Shown here one piece after another: positions 48,969-57,427 of a stretch of 64,000 bases of DNA. Made by a program: the position numbers and the translations under genes. This DNA is from Saprospiraceae bacterium (GTDB lineage: Bacteria > Bacteroidota > Bacteroidia > Chitinophagales > Saprospiraceae): NCBI GenBank assembly GCA_016712145.1, contig JADJRO010000003.1, positions 682,001 to 746,000 of the forward strand. Reading direction: 5' to 3'. The first letter of the stretch is position 1. Every line of letters begins with the position of its first letter. The notes under the pieces were generated by a model. The model was not told the DNA's origin, did no database searches, and saw nothing but the letters and a program-made list of their open reading frames with translations.

Positions 48969-49709
48969 TCAATTGTTAGGGATTTCATTTATATCCCAAT
49001 CAATGTTTAAATGATTAGTAATTAATTTAGCAACTCTGATAGACTCTTCCCATCCACCACAAAATTCAGGACTAAGTGCAATTGTAAAAACGTCAATTAA
49101 ATCCCAGGATTTCTTAATTTCTTCAGCAGTTAATAAAATATATTCATCAGACAGAAACTGAAAACATTTATCCTCGTTGTCTGTAAAAAAATAGTCGATA
49201 TCAAGATTAAGAATCCATCTATTTTCTTTTTTTCTATCTATCCAAAAATTTATATTTCCATGCAATTCAATAATTGCAGGTTCATACATCTCAAACTCTT
49301 CACTTTTATCACCATCCTGATGTGTAGCAAAATAAGTTAAATTTATTAAGTCAGGATAATATCTCCTTAATATAGTAAAATAATTATCCCATCTGAACAC
49401 TGGACATAATTGAGATGAAATTCCTAAAGGATTATAATTTATTGAAATAAGTTCATTAATTGAACTATCTCTGAAATTAAATTCAGCACTTTCCAATGCC
49501 TTAAGCCAACTGTCTATTTGGCTATCTAATAAATCATAATGTCTGTCTATATGAAAATAGTTATACTTTTTAGATGGATCAATATTTTGCATCCAACACC
49601 AACTTGCCGCTAAATGATTATCCATTATATAACATTTTCCACTGTTATAGAGAAAGTTTAGATTGTTTGAGGCGGATCGATTTTTTCCTTTAAATGGAAT
49701 AAGATGCAT
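48969..49709 (-). CDS. UPF0489-family protein
   Basis: 246 residues. HIDRHYDLL (about 53-61) and LNLDIDYFF (about 168-176) form the conserved core of UPF0489, a family with an arginase/deacetylase-like arrangement of His and Asp residues that could bind metal. Its biochemical function is unknown in bacteria. It is separated from its neighbours by about 170 bp on one side and overlaps the end of the broken GNAT gene closely on the other. It sits inside the accessory island, so a role in the island's function is possible but unsupported. Confidence 0.7.
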   Translation of the reverse strand: MHLIPFKGKNRSASNNLNFLYNSGKCYIMDNHLAASWCWMQNIDPSKKYNYFHIDRHYDLLDSQIDSWLKALESAEFNFRDSSINELISINYNPLGISSQLCPVFRWDNYFTILRRYYPDLINLTYFATHQDGDKSEEFEMYEPAIIELHGNINFWIDRKKENRWILNLDIDYFFTDNEDKCFQFLSDEYILLTAEEIKKSWDLIDVFTIALSPEFCGGWEESIRVAKLITNHLNIDWDINEIPNN

Positions 49710-49722
49710 AAATTTGATTTAT

Positions 49723-50196
49723 TTAAATTATTAAGTTAGTATAAACAAATAGTTGCAAGTCCGTTTTATATGTCTTACCCAGCCTATTAAATCCAAACTT
49801 CGTTAAAATATGAGCCATTGAAGATTTGCGTGTGGTTGCAAACATATTTTCATTTTTAATACGTGCAAAAAAATCGGTAAATTATTTTTGACATAAATTT
49901 TGCCCTCTATATTCAGGATGGGTCACCACATAACCTAATTCTTTTATAAACAATTTTCTTTGACTTTCAACACCAGCCGAAATAAATACAGAATCTCTAT
50001 AAGAGGGCAAAGGATTTTTAAGAGTTGCCGCAGTAATTATTTTATCGTCGTGTAAATAAATTGCAATTAGATCTGCTTTTGATAGGCCTCTTTCAATGAA
50101 TTTACGATCCACTTGATCTCCTTCATCAATTAAGTCCACAAGTTTAGTTAATATGACTTTGTTAATATTTGTCGGTTTGTCAATTATAGTCTTCAT
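49723..50196 (-). pseudogene. GNAT acetyltransferase interrupted by an in-frame TAA
   Basis: The readable part (49882-50196) encodes 104 residues ending RGQNLCQK at a TAA (49882-49884). The same frame continues without a shift for 52 more residues (FTDFFARIKNENMFATTRKSS...) to a stop at 49723-49725, completing a normal GNAT domain: motif A is ELGYVVTHPEYRGQNLCQKL, with Leu expected where the TAA (probably TTA) stands. The total is about 157 residues. Either a nonsense mutation or a sequence error is involved. The substrate is unknown. Confidence 0.8.
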
Positions 50197-50265
50197 AATA
50201 TTGGTCTATAACATTGAGTGTGAATAGTATTGCAATTGCTGGCATGTACACTTAACAATATATTT

Positions 50266-51279
50266 TCAGCTTCTTTTGTATTTATCTTGAAAGAAATTGA
50301 ATCCAAGATGATAAAATCTATGCATCAGGGCACCCCCTTTATCCGACCATTCAATAGCTTCTATAAGCCGTTTTTTTTCCTCATCCTCTAAGGATTTAAA
50401 AAGCCTTGGTGAAATAAAGCCATTTTCAATTTCATTTACCATTAAACTACACGTAACAGATTCCAAATCATCTTTATTTAATTTTTCTAAATCATCCAAA
50501 AACTTCATTGATTTTGCGTGTTCAGGAAGACAACTATACAAAATATATGTTTTGGTTTTTGTTGGTATTACAGTAAGGTAAACATGTTCATATTTATCTT
50601 TTAGGTTATCTGAGAAATTAAATATTTCATCATCAAAATAAAATTTGGGTGTCATAATGGATGAACATGCTAATGGAACAGTGTAGTCCAATGTATGGGT
50701 TAAATATCTTAAATCTCCATAACTTTTTTCTTGAAGTATTCTATTTGCTATTGTTCTATGATGCTCTAATTCGTCTAAAGCGGCTTGACTACCATTAATT
50801 CCACTTTCTTGTTCTTTTTTCAATTCTGGTTTATTCCAAAATTTATTGTTTTTGAATGATTTCACCTGTTCTACTTTTCGATGATATTCTTTTGCGAGTG
50901 CTCTATAGCTCAGTAGGAATTTATGTTCGTCATTAGTAATATCAACTTCATGATTTTCTATTGGTTGAAATATTTTCGTATCATGCTTATCGCAAAATCC
51001 AAAAAAAGTAGAGGCATTCCCTTTGCCAATATTTTCAAATCCCACGTATTGGTTAAATGCATTTGTTTTCATCCTTTGAAAACAAAATACTATCATATTG
51101 CCCTCAACTTCATCTTCTATTATATTTAATACACCATTTTTTTGTAAGGAATGAGCGTTTTTAATTTCTCCCTCACATTCTTCATGATTGTAATAAAAGC
51201 AATCTTTTGTCCTCCCATCTTTTTCAAATTTTGACTTAGATTCTCTCAGTTCTCTAATTGCTTGTTTTTCCGTTTTCAT
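50266..51279 (-). CDS. HNH-like cysteine/histidine protein of unknown function
   Basis: 337 residues. The N-terminal part has Cys27, Cys35, AHSLQKNGVL (His43), then STFFGFCDKHDTKIF (Cys96, His99), a spacing reminiscent of a treble-clef zinc/HNH-type domain found in defence-associated proteins. The rest is alpha-helical (about 120-330) without a recognised family. It stands alone within the island, 241 bp from ArdC. A nuclease or DNA-binding role is only suggested by the motif. Confidence 0.55.
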   Translation of the reverse strand: MKTEKQAIRELRESKSKFEKDGRTKDCFYYNHEECEGEIKNAHSLQKNGVLNIIEDEVEGNMIVFCFQRMKTNAFNQYVGFENIGKGNASTFFGFCDKHDTKIFQPIENHEVDITNDEHKFLLSYRALAKEYHRKVEQVKSFKNNKFWNKPELKKEQESGINGSQAALDELEHHRTIANRILQEKSYGDLRYLTHTLDYTVPLACSSIMTPKFYFDDEIFNFSDNLKDKYEHVYLTVIPTKTKTYILYSCLPEHAKSMKFLDDLEKLNKDDLESVTCSLMVNEIENGFISPRLFKSLEDEEKKRLIEAIEWSDKGGALMHRFYHLGFNFFQDKYKRS

Positions 51280-51464
51280 TTATTTCTGGTTAAAATTCGG
51301 GCGCCAAAATAGCAGCTAGTCCGCTCTCAGCGATCACCAAAAGTAACAACTAATTTAATATTTTGAAAGCCAAGTAGCAATGAAAATATTTAAAGGCGGG
51401 ATCGTTTGAAATTCATTGTATTGATCATGCTTGTTTCTGAAATTTGCAATAATTGAAGAAAAAA

Positions 51465-51490
51465 TCCCTGTAGGTTTCGCCTTACAGGGA
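51465..51490 (-). terminator. Terminator of the RadC-ArdC operon
   Basis: TCCCTGTA (51465-51472) and TACAGGGA (51483-51490) form an 8-bp stem with a 10-base loop. The plus-strand A-run before it (51457-51464) gives a T-run on the minus-strand transcript. It lies about 30 bp after the ArdC stop. Confidence 0.8.
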
Positions 51491-51520
51491 ATGTAATAGG
51501 TGTTTTCATAATGCACGGCC

Positions 51521-52453
51521 TTATTCGCCTTTCAACTGTCTCCGGTTTAAAATGTAGTCTGCCGCCTTCTGTGCATCAGCAGCAACTTTAAAAATGAACT
51601 TGCTATCTTCTTTGAGCACCTTCAACCATCCAGCGAGATATGCTACATTGTTTTCGACAATGTTGTCATAATCAATCTGTACACTTGAACAGAGAAAAGA
51701 TGCGCCCATTTCTGCTATCAATTCTTCTTTGCTATATGGTATGCCTCCAAATTTTTGTGGATTCATTACTTCTTCTCTTGCAAGACGTGAAGCATGACCG
51801 GTTGAGTGGACAAGTTCATGAAAGAATGTTGAGTAGTAGTACTCTGCTGATTCAAACTGCTCAATGGAAGGCATATTTACAAAATCAAGCTCTGGTGCAT
51901 AACATGCCCTATTTGCGTTGATTTGCCTCAATTCCGGCCTTTTAGGCATGTTCTCGATGATTGACTCACATCTGGCTATTTTCTCATTTGGCTTAAGCTC
52001 AATTTCCGGAATCTGAAATTCAAATCCTTCTATGTCCTCAAGATTAAATACATTGTAATACTTGATGAACTTTAGAATCTGAATTTCTTCTCCATTCCTT
52101 CGACGTATAGTTGCTTCTTCCTTAGTCAATGTCTTGTCATTTCCATCTTTGTAATACACATCGAAGTAAATGACTTTCTCTGCTTTTGCATCCTTCTTTA
52201 TACTTCCACCTTGTTCCTTAACCTGATTAAAGGTTAAGAAATATGGGATTGGATGCATGGTGTTGTTCATTAGGATCAGATTGATACCTGTGTAAATATG
52301 ATCTGTACCATAATTACGAGCCAGTCCATAGGTGCTCCATGTTCTACGCCATGGTGCTACACCGTGCTCAATCAATAAAATGATTTTGTTGGTTACTTCT
52401 TCATAAAGATTTGAAGTAATAGTGGTTGCTTCAGTAGTTACTGAATTTTTCAT
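51521..52453 (-). CDS. ArdC-family antirestriction protein (ssDNA-binding plus zincin)
   Basis: 310 residues. The N-terminal ArdC_N-type region (GVAPWRRTW, IYTGINLILMNN, YFLTFNQVKEQGG, about 35-90) binds single-stranded DNA in characterised members. The C-terminal zincin has YSTFFHELVHSTGHASRL, with HELVH and a third His/Glu. ArdC protects incoming conjugative DNA from restriction. This is typical of plasmids and integrative elements and supports the mobile nature of the island. The gene follows RadC by 34 bp in one operon. Confidence 0.87.
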   Translation of the reverse strand: MKNSVTTEATTITSNLYEEVTNKIILLIEHGVAPWRRTWSTYGLARNYGTDHIYTGINLILMNNTMHPIPYFLTFNQVKEQGGSIKKDAKAEKVIYFDVYYKDGNDKTLTKEEATIRRRNGEEIQILKFIKYYNVFNLEDIEGFEFQIPEIELKPNEKIARCESIIENMPKRPELRQINANRACYAPELDFVNMPSIEQFESAEYYYSTFFHELVHSTGHASRLAREEVMNPQKFGGIPYSKEELIAEMGASFLCSSVQIDYDNIVENNVAYLAGWLKVLKEDSKFIFKVAADAQKAADYILNRRQLKGE

Positions 52454-52487
52454 AATGATAAAATTTAATGGTGAATGAATGATTTAC

Positions 52488-52967
52488 TTAGAGCATTCCC
52501 TCGTCCGCGAAGGAATAGAAGCCGGAATTCGGCACAAGGATGATGTGATCCAAAAGTGTTATATCAAGAAGTTGTCCAGCGTGCTTTAACTTTCGAGTCA
52601 GGTCAACATCCTGTGAACTAGGTTTAAGACAGCCTGAAGGATGATTGTGAGCTACAATTATTCCAGTTGCTAAACCTTTTAATGCTGCCGCAAAGAGAAT
52701 ACGAGCATCTGCAACGGTTCCGGTAATACCTCCACGGCTTAATCGGAGAATGCCTTTTACATAATTAGCTCTATTGAGAAACAAAACATTGAATTCTTCA
52801 ATCAATGCCATGTTATCGCTCCAATTTGCACGAAATACTTCTTCCGCCGATTGTGAACCTTTAATTATAGGCCGATTGGTAATGCTTAACTTGCCTCGGT
52901 ACTTAACTTGCACTTCTGCCACACGCCAAAGCGTATTCATGTGGTCGATGCCATTTATTTTTTTCAT
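52488..52967 (-). CDS. RadC-like JAB-domain protein
   Basis: 159 residues, shorter than full-length RadC because the N-terminal HhH part is missing. The JAMM/MPN+ motif is complete: IVAHNHPSG (His-His) and SQDVDLTR (Ser-Asp), with a Glu upstream (EEFNVLFLNRA). Such stand-alone RadC proteins are frequent on mobile elements and defence islands. Their biochemical role is unsettled. It is the first gene of the RadC-ArdC operon; a palindrome lies upstream. Confidence 0.85.
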   Translation of the reverse strand: MKKINGIDHMNTLWRVAEVQVKYRGKLSITNRPIIKGSQSAEEVFRANWSDNMALIEEFNVLFLNRANYVKGILRLSRGGITGTVADARILFAAALKGLATGIIVAHNHPSGCLKPSSQDVDLTRKLKHAGQLLDITLLDHIILVPNSGFYSFADEGML

Positions 52968-53045
52968 GTTTTCTGATTTAGATTGTTAAAGAATTTTACT
53001 AAACCAGTTTATTCAAGACAGGAAGGAATACCAAGACGGTATAAT

Positions 53046-53060
53046 TTGCCAGATTGGCAA
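53046..53060. promoter_or_regulatory. Palindrome upstream of the RadC-ArdC operon
   Basis: TTGCCA-GAT-TGGCAA is a perfect 6-bp inverted repeat with a 3-bp spacer, about 80 bp before the RadC start and about 180 bp before the divergent PKD gene. It is a plausible operator for either. Confidence 0.4.
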
Positions 53061-53241
53061 TAATTAATAAATGAGGATTAGAATCCTGAATTTTCTATCT
53101 TTAGGCAACCATCTTGCCGCTTTATTCGTCTTGAAGACTATTAAGCTAAAAACAAATAATGACTGGAAGTTGGGATTGAATGCTAAAAGGCTTCACCTTA
53201 AACTCTGGCTATAATTCAAAATCACAGCAAATATTTTTCAA

Positions 53242-54432
53242 ATGAATCAGATCTTAACAAATTTTATAGCCTTTAAGAGGGCCGGATATTTACTAATTTT
53301 AGTGTGCCTGCTAATGGGGTTTCAGCAAGGAAATGCTCAGCATTGCATACCAGGATTTCATTTTTCTGTCGATGGTAAAACGGTTACTTTCAGCGACCAG
53401 TCAACCAGCAATGGGACAATTACCTCGTGGGCCTGGAATTTTGGTGATGGTACTACCTCCACTGAACAAAACCCTTCCCATATATATGCAAATCAGGGCA
53501 CTTATACTGTCTGCCTGAACATCACAGATGACCATGGTTGCACCAGTCACGTATGTCATCAGGTTGTGATTCATCATCCGCCCGCCGGTGTGTGTCATGC
53601 TGCTTTTGTTTTTCACCAGACAGACCTTAATCAACCAAATTTTAGTTTTACGGACAAGTCCACCAGTGATGGCACGATCGGTTTCTGGAGCTGGGACTTT
53701 GGCGATGGTACCACCTCCTCGGAACAAAATCCGATTCATACTTATGCGAATCCTGGGACTTATACGGTTTGTTTGACAATCACAGATGAAGATGGTGTCT
53801 GCAGTAGTCATGTATGTCAGCATGTTGTTGTGCATCATCCACCTGCCGGTGTCTGTCATGCAATATTTGTCTTCCATCAGATTGATCCAGACCAGCAGAC
53901 CATTAGTTTTACAGACCAGTCCACCAGCGATGGCACTATAGGTACCTGGGCTTGGGATTTTGGTGATGGCAATACCTCCAACGAACAGAATCCTACCCAT
54001 ACTTATACTCATCCAGGCACATACACTGTTTGTCTGATCATAACGGATACTGATGGAGGCTGCACCAGTCATGTATGCCACCATGTAATAGTCCACCATC
54101 CTCATGGATTAGGATTAATTGGAGAATCTGTGACTCTACTACCAACGGAATATAATGATTTGAAGGGTGGCAAGTACAATTACTTTGTAAATTACCCCAA
54201 TCCATTTATGACATCTACAACAATAAAATACGAACTAACAGATGAAGCCGATGTATTAATTGAAATATATGATATGCAGGGCATCAGAACAAGTACAATC
54301 AATAACAAAAAAGAATCAAAAGGAGTACACACCCAAGTTATAAATGCTTTTAATCTGAATCCTGGATATTATTATATAAGGATGGCTGTGGGTAAGGAAT
54401 CATACGTTAAGAAAATAACAGTTGAAAAATAA
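53242..54432 (+). CDS. Secreted protein with three PKD repeats and T9SS sorting domain
   Basis: 396 residues. A signal peptide (about 1-32, MGFQQGNAQ cleavage region) leads into three tandem PKD domains, each about 80-90 residues, ending in the strongly conserved WNFGDGTTS/WDFGDGTTSS core and GTYTVCL(T/N)ITD. The linkers are unusual: SHVCHQVVIHHPPAGVCHA-like His/Cys-rich strings join the copies. A T9SS type A domain follows (YFVNYPNPFMTSTTIKYEL to KKITVEK). No catalytic domain is present, so it may be adhesive or a scaffold. The repeats are similar at nucleotide level, pointing to recent duplication. Confidence 0.88.
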   Translation: MNQILTNFIAFKRAGYLLILVCLLMGFQQGNAQHCIPGFHFSVDGKTVTFSDQSTSNGTITSWAWNFGDGTTSTEQNPSHIYANQGTYTVCLNITDDHGCTSHVCHQVVIHHPPAGVCHAAFVFHQTDLNQPNFSFTDKSTSDGTIGFWSWDFGDGTTSSEQNPIHTYANPGTYTVCLTITDEDGVCSSHVCQHVVVHHPPAGVCHAIFVFHQIDPDQQTISFTDQSTSDGTIGTWAWDFGDGNTSNEQNPTHTYTHPGTYTVCLIITDTDGGCTSHVCHHVIVHHPHGLGLIGESVTLLPTEYNDLKGGKYNYFVNYPNPFMTSTTIKYELTDEADVLIEIYDMQGIRTSTINNKKESKGVHTQVINAFNLNPGYYYIRMAVGKESYVKKITVEK

Positions 54433-54462
54433 TCCCATCAAAAAATTAAACTTGTGTTTAAA

Positions 54463-54490
54463 AAGGAGCATTTGCAAAACAAGGCTCCTT
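54463..54490 (+). terminator. Hairpin after the PKD gene
   Basis: AAGGAGC (54463-54469) pairs with GCTCCTT (54484-54490); 14-base loop. There is no strong T-run, so termination efficiency is doubtful. Confidence 0.45.
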
Positions 54491-54579
54491 AAAAAGCTTA
54501 TTGGAATATTTTTTTTGTTTAATATAGTTTCTATTTATTATTAAATTTGTAAAGTCAATCAAAATAATTATTATTAAAA

Positions 54580-55025
54580 TTGGTTATCAGGTCATTACAT
54601 ATTATAATTGCTATTAACATGTTGATCTGCTCGTTTGGAGTTCCAATTTTGAGCATATATGTAGTAAGAAAGGTGTTACAGCATGCTTTTATTTTAAACC
54701 AAAATCATGTTGTTCAGCTAAAAAGTCAAACTGCCATTCAAACAAAGATCTTCGTAGTCAAACTACGAAAAACTCACCGGTTGAATTCAGTAGAAAGCCC
54801 TGTTGTGAAGATCGTACTCACTTCATCAAAGGATCAACACTTGGGATTAAACAAATTGGTATTTCTTTTTGGAAACAACTTGGCTTTGAAAAATCACTAC
54901 CCTTAGTACCAATTTTTTGCTTCGTTAATAACATTTTATTCCATTCAAGAATTTCATTTCAACATTATAACCCTCCTCAGATCGTCTTTGACATTTATAA
55001 GGTGATCCGGATCTATCGTTGTTAA
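54580..55025 (+). pseudogene. HYC_CC_PP-type small secreted protein, frameshifted
   Basis: The ORF from TTG 54580 begins with a signal-like MVIRSLHIIIAINMLICSFGVPI and then loses family character. In the -1-shifted frame from 54651 it reads EHICSKKGVTACF, KPKSCCSAKKSNCH, KPCCEDRTHF and ends HYNPPQIVFDIYKVIRIYRC at 55025. This is the H-C, CC, CC, PP pattern of a small Bacteroidota family associated with metal-resistance loci. Restoring one T in the T4 run at 54647-54650 gives GVPIFEHICSKKG and a complete product of about 148 residues. It is likely a one-base deletion or an assembly error. Confidence 0.7.
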
Positions 55026-55187
55026 CCCTTCCTTTTTAATGTTTCATAGTATCAATCCTCCATCTGTTGGGATTGAAGTTTAATGTATTCATTACAACTG
55101 GTTTTTGTTTCATTGAATTTTTAGCAATAATGTCGCAATTAGGCAATACAACAATTAAAGAATTAATCATTAATAAAATCAAAAATT

Positions 55188-56165
55188 ATGAAAAAACTTT
55201 TCCTCTTTATGATTCTCATTGCTTTGGGACAATCATCTCAGGCACAAACCGAGGTTATACTTCGTTTTGATCACCGTCTTGATGGCAAAGCCTTTGCTTT
55301 AAATCAGGAAGCGACTTCACCGAAAGGTACAAAGTATAAAACCACCCGATTGCAGTTTTACATTTCAGGATTAAAAATTACACATGATGGTAGCCAGGAA
55401 CTTGCCTTAAATAATGTATATCTTTTTGTAGATCCTTCTAATCCAAATTCAAAAGAGTTTTCATTGGGCACTTTTACCGACATTTCCATTATTGAAAAGA
55501 TTGATTTTGCAATTGGGGTGGACGCAGCTTCAAATCATTTAGATCCTGCTTCTTATCCTCTTAATCATGCTTTAGCACCTAAAAATCCAACCATGCATTG
55601 GGGTTGGACCGCAGGCTACCGTTTTATTTCATTATCGGCAAACGCAGCGAGAACAAATGGTTCATTCTTAGATGTTGTAAATATTGAAGGACTGGGTGAT
55701 ACCAATTTCAAAACAAAATCTTATCCTGCACAAACAATTGTAGAAAATGGTAAAATATATATTGATTTTTTAGCTGAATACAATCTATTACTTGATGGAA
55801 TTGTAATAGCTGGTGGGGCTAATAATCATGGGGAGACAGGGAGTGCGGCAGTATTGATTGCTAATGGTTCTCAAAAAGTTTTTAGTCCTTTCATACATCA
55901 TACAGCGACAAAGGATGCATACAATAATTTATATTCTGAAGTAATTTATGGTGGGAATGTTGTTTTTATTAAATATTCGTTTACTTCAAATTCTAAGCTT
56001 CAATTCAAATTGTATGACTCGAATGGTAAGACCATGCAGGAATCTACATTAAATACAAAGGAAGGAATACTCAATATTGAAGATCAGGTACCAACGGGAA
56101 ACTATTTCTATTCTTTTACACAAGAACAGCAAGTAGTATCAACCGGTAAATTAGTGAACAGATAA
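55188..56165 (+). CDS. MbnP-family copper-binding protein with T9SS sorting domain
   Basis: 325 residues. Signal peptide about 1-20. The MbnP-like domain (about 21-245) includes RLQFYISGLKI, VDAASNHLDP and the family hallmark NPTMHWGWTAGYRFI (Trp138, Trp140), the region that carries the tryptophan converted to kynurenine by the MbnH peroxidase in the characterised methanobactin system. A C-terminal T9SS-like domain (about 250-325) has been added, which ordinary MbnP lacks. MbnH-like genes follow directly. Copper binding at the cell surface is inferred; the modification has only been shown elsewhere. Confidence 0.85.
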   Translation: MKKLFLFMILIALGQSSQAQTEVILRFDHRLDGKAFALNQEATSPKGTKYKTTRLQFYISGLKITHDGSQELALNNVYLFVDPSNPNSKEFSLGTFTDISIIEKIDFAIGVDAASNHLDPASYPLNHALAPKNPTMHWGWTAGYRFISLSANAARTNGSFLDVVNIEGLGDTNFKTKSYPAQTIVENGKIYIDFLAEYNLLLDGIVIAGGANNHGETGSAAVLIANGSQKVFSPFIHHTATKDAYNNLYSEVIYGGNVVFIKYSFTSNSKLQFKLYDSNGKTMQESTLNTKEGILNIEDQVPTGNYFYSFTQEQQVVSTGKLVNR

Positions 56166-56177
56166 TTGTTTAATATA

Positions 56178-57194
56178 ATGAATTGGAAGCCCGGAATCGG
56201 ATGTGTTTTTCTGTTTGCATTTGTTTTGATATGCTCATGTCAAAAAGAAGAAACAAAATCAAATACATATTTCGATCTTCCTACTGGGTTTCCAATTCCA
56301 TCTTTTCCTACGGATAATGAATTTAATCAGTCCAGATTTCTACTTGGGCGAAAGTTATTTTATGATCCGATATTATCCCGCGATTCAACAATTTCTTGTT
56401 CTTCTTGCCATATACCAGAGTTTGCATTTACTGACAGAAAAAAGGTTAGTGAAGGAATTATGGACAGAATAGGTATACGTAACGCTCCTTCTCTTGGCAA
56501 TGTGGTATATCATCCATATTTATTAAGAGAAGGTGGCGTGCCTACCTTGGAAATGCAAGTGGGGGTTCCTATACAGGAGCACAACGAATTTGATGACAAT
56601 ATCCTACTTATCGCAGATAAATTAAACCGACAGGCTATTTACAGAGAAATGAGTCTACAGGCTTACAATCGAATTCCCGATCCATTCGTAATTACCCGAT
56701 CAATAGCAACTTTTGAAAGAGCTCTCCTTAGTGGAAACTCACCTTATGACACATTTATCAATGGAGATCCAAATGCTTTATCACATTCTGCTCAAAATGG
56801 ATTAAAACTATTCAACAGTCCTGACTTGAAATGCAGTCAATGTCATTCAGGATTCAACTTTACCAACTATGCATTTTTTAATAACGGATTATATGAACAT
56901 GATCCTGACGAAGGACGAATGCGACTTACAGGAAAAGAAGAGGATCGTTCATTGTTCAAAGTTCCCTCACTTAGAAATGTCGAAATTACTTATCCATACA
57001 TGCATGATGGAAGCGTCAACACACTGGAAAAAATCATAGAACATTATGCATCGGGTGGAAAAAACAATGTGCAGAAAAGCAATTTAATTTCCGGATTCAT
57101 AATTACCGAACAAGAAAAAACAGATCTCGTTAATTTTTTAAAAGCATTAACGGATACCCATTTTATTACGAATCTAAATTATAGAGTCAAATGA
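56178..57194 (+). CDS. Diheme cytochrome c peroxidase (MauG/MbnH-like), copy 1
   Basis: Lipoprotein of 338 residues from ATG 56178; the TTG at 56166 only adds four residues. The lipobox ends LICSC (Cys21). Two haem-binding motifs: CSSCH (about 74-78) and CSQCH (about 219-223), with GRKLFYDPILS and LFKVPSLRNVEIT typical of the CCP/MauG family. Located after MbnP, it probably oxidises tryptophan of MbnP with H2O2, as MbnH does. The next peroxidase starts within its stop codon (ATGA). Confidence 0.88.
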   Translation: MNWKPGIGCVFLFAFVLICSCQKEETKSNTYFDLPTGFPIPSFPTDNEFNQSRFLLGRKLFYDPILSRDSTISCSSCHIPEFAFTDRKKVSEGIMDRIGIRNAPSLGNVVYHPYLLREGGVPTLEMQVGVPIQEHNEFDDNILLIADKLNRQAIYREMSLQAYNRIPDPFVITRSIATFERALLSGNSPYDTFINGDPNALSHSAQNGLKLFNSPDLKCSQCHSGFNFTNYAFFNNGLYEHDPDEGRMRLTGKEEDRSLFKVPSLRNVEITYPYMHDGSVNTLEKIIEHYASGGKNNVQKSNLISGFIITEQEKTDLVNFLKALTDTHFITNLNYRVK

Positions 57195-57427
57195 AAAATG
57201 AATTTCTATTTACCGCTTTAATTATTTTATTCATAACGGCAACATGTAGTAAAGATGATGACAAGCCGGTTTATGATACCACTCCTTATATATTGAACTT
57301 AAACGGAGATCTTCCCGATCCTGTAATTCCGGCAGACAATCTACTTACCAAAGAAAAAGTAAAACTGGGAAGAATGCTATTCTATGAAAAAAAAGTTATC
57401 CAAAGACTTAACACAAGCCTGCGCTGA
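57191..57427 (+). CDS. Diheme cytochrome c peroxidase, copy 2, N-terminal fragment
   Basis: 78 residues: lipobox-like ATC (Cys19), the DTTPYILNLNGDLPDPVIPADNLLT region and KVKLGRMLFYEKK, after which the frame goes wrong. An A8 run (57387-57394) marks the break: with seven A the reading continues YEKKLSKDLTQACADCH and joins the downstream fragment. The intact gene 57191-58265 would encode a normal-length MbnH/MauG paralogue. Confidence 0.8.
   Translation: MKNEFLFTALIILFITATCSKDDDKPVYDTTPYILNLNGDLPDPVIPADNLLTKEKVKLGRMLFYEKKVIQRLNTSLR

Larger units (their letters stand above)
44342..52967. mobile_element. Accessory genomic island (candidate defence/transfer module)
   Basis: Minus-strand block of nine genes unlike its core neighbours: IMPF/TIR-like fold, HerA-like ATPase with nuclease-like tail, membrane partner, UPF0489, GNAT, HNH-like, ArdC-type antirestriction and RadC-type JAB protein. 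ArdC and RadC genes travel with conjugative elements and defence islands. The boundaries are approximate: smpB on the left, a T9SS PKD gene on the right. No integrase, tRNA attachment site or clean flanking direct repeat was seen, so mobility is inferred. Confidence 0.45.

Noticed and set aside
44145..53150. Direct-repeat attachment site GAAGACTAT on both sides of the island
   Set aside because: Only nine bases match, which is expected by chance in spacers of this size; no integrase was found.
53401..54105. 234-codon minus-strand ORF
   Set aside because: It is antisense to the PKD repeats and only mirrors their periodicity; the plus-strand gene has a signal peptide and sorting domain.
55067..55270. 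67-codon ORF overlapping the MbnP start
   Set aside because: It overlaps the MbnP signal peptide in another frame and has no recognisable domain.
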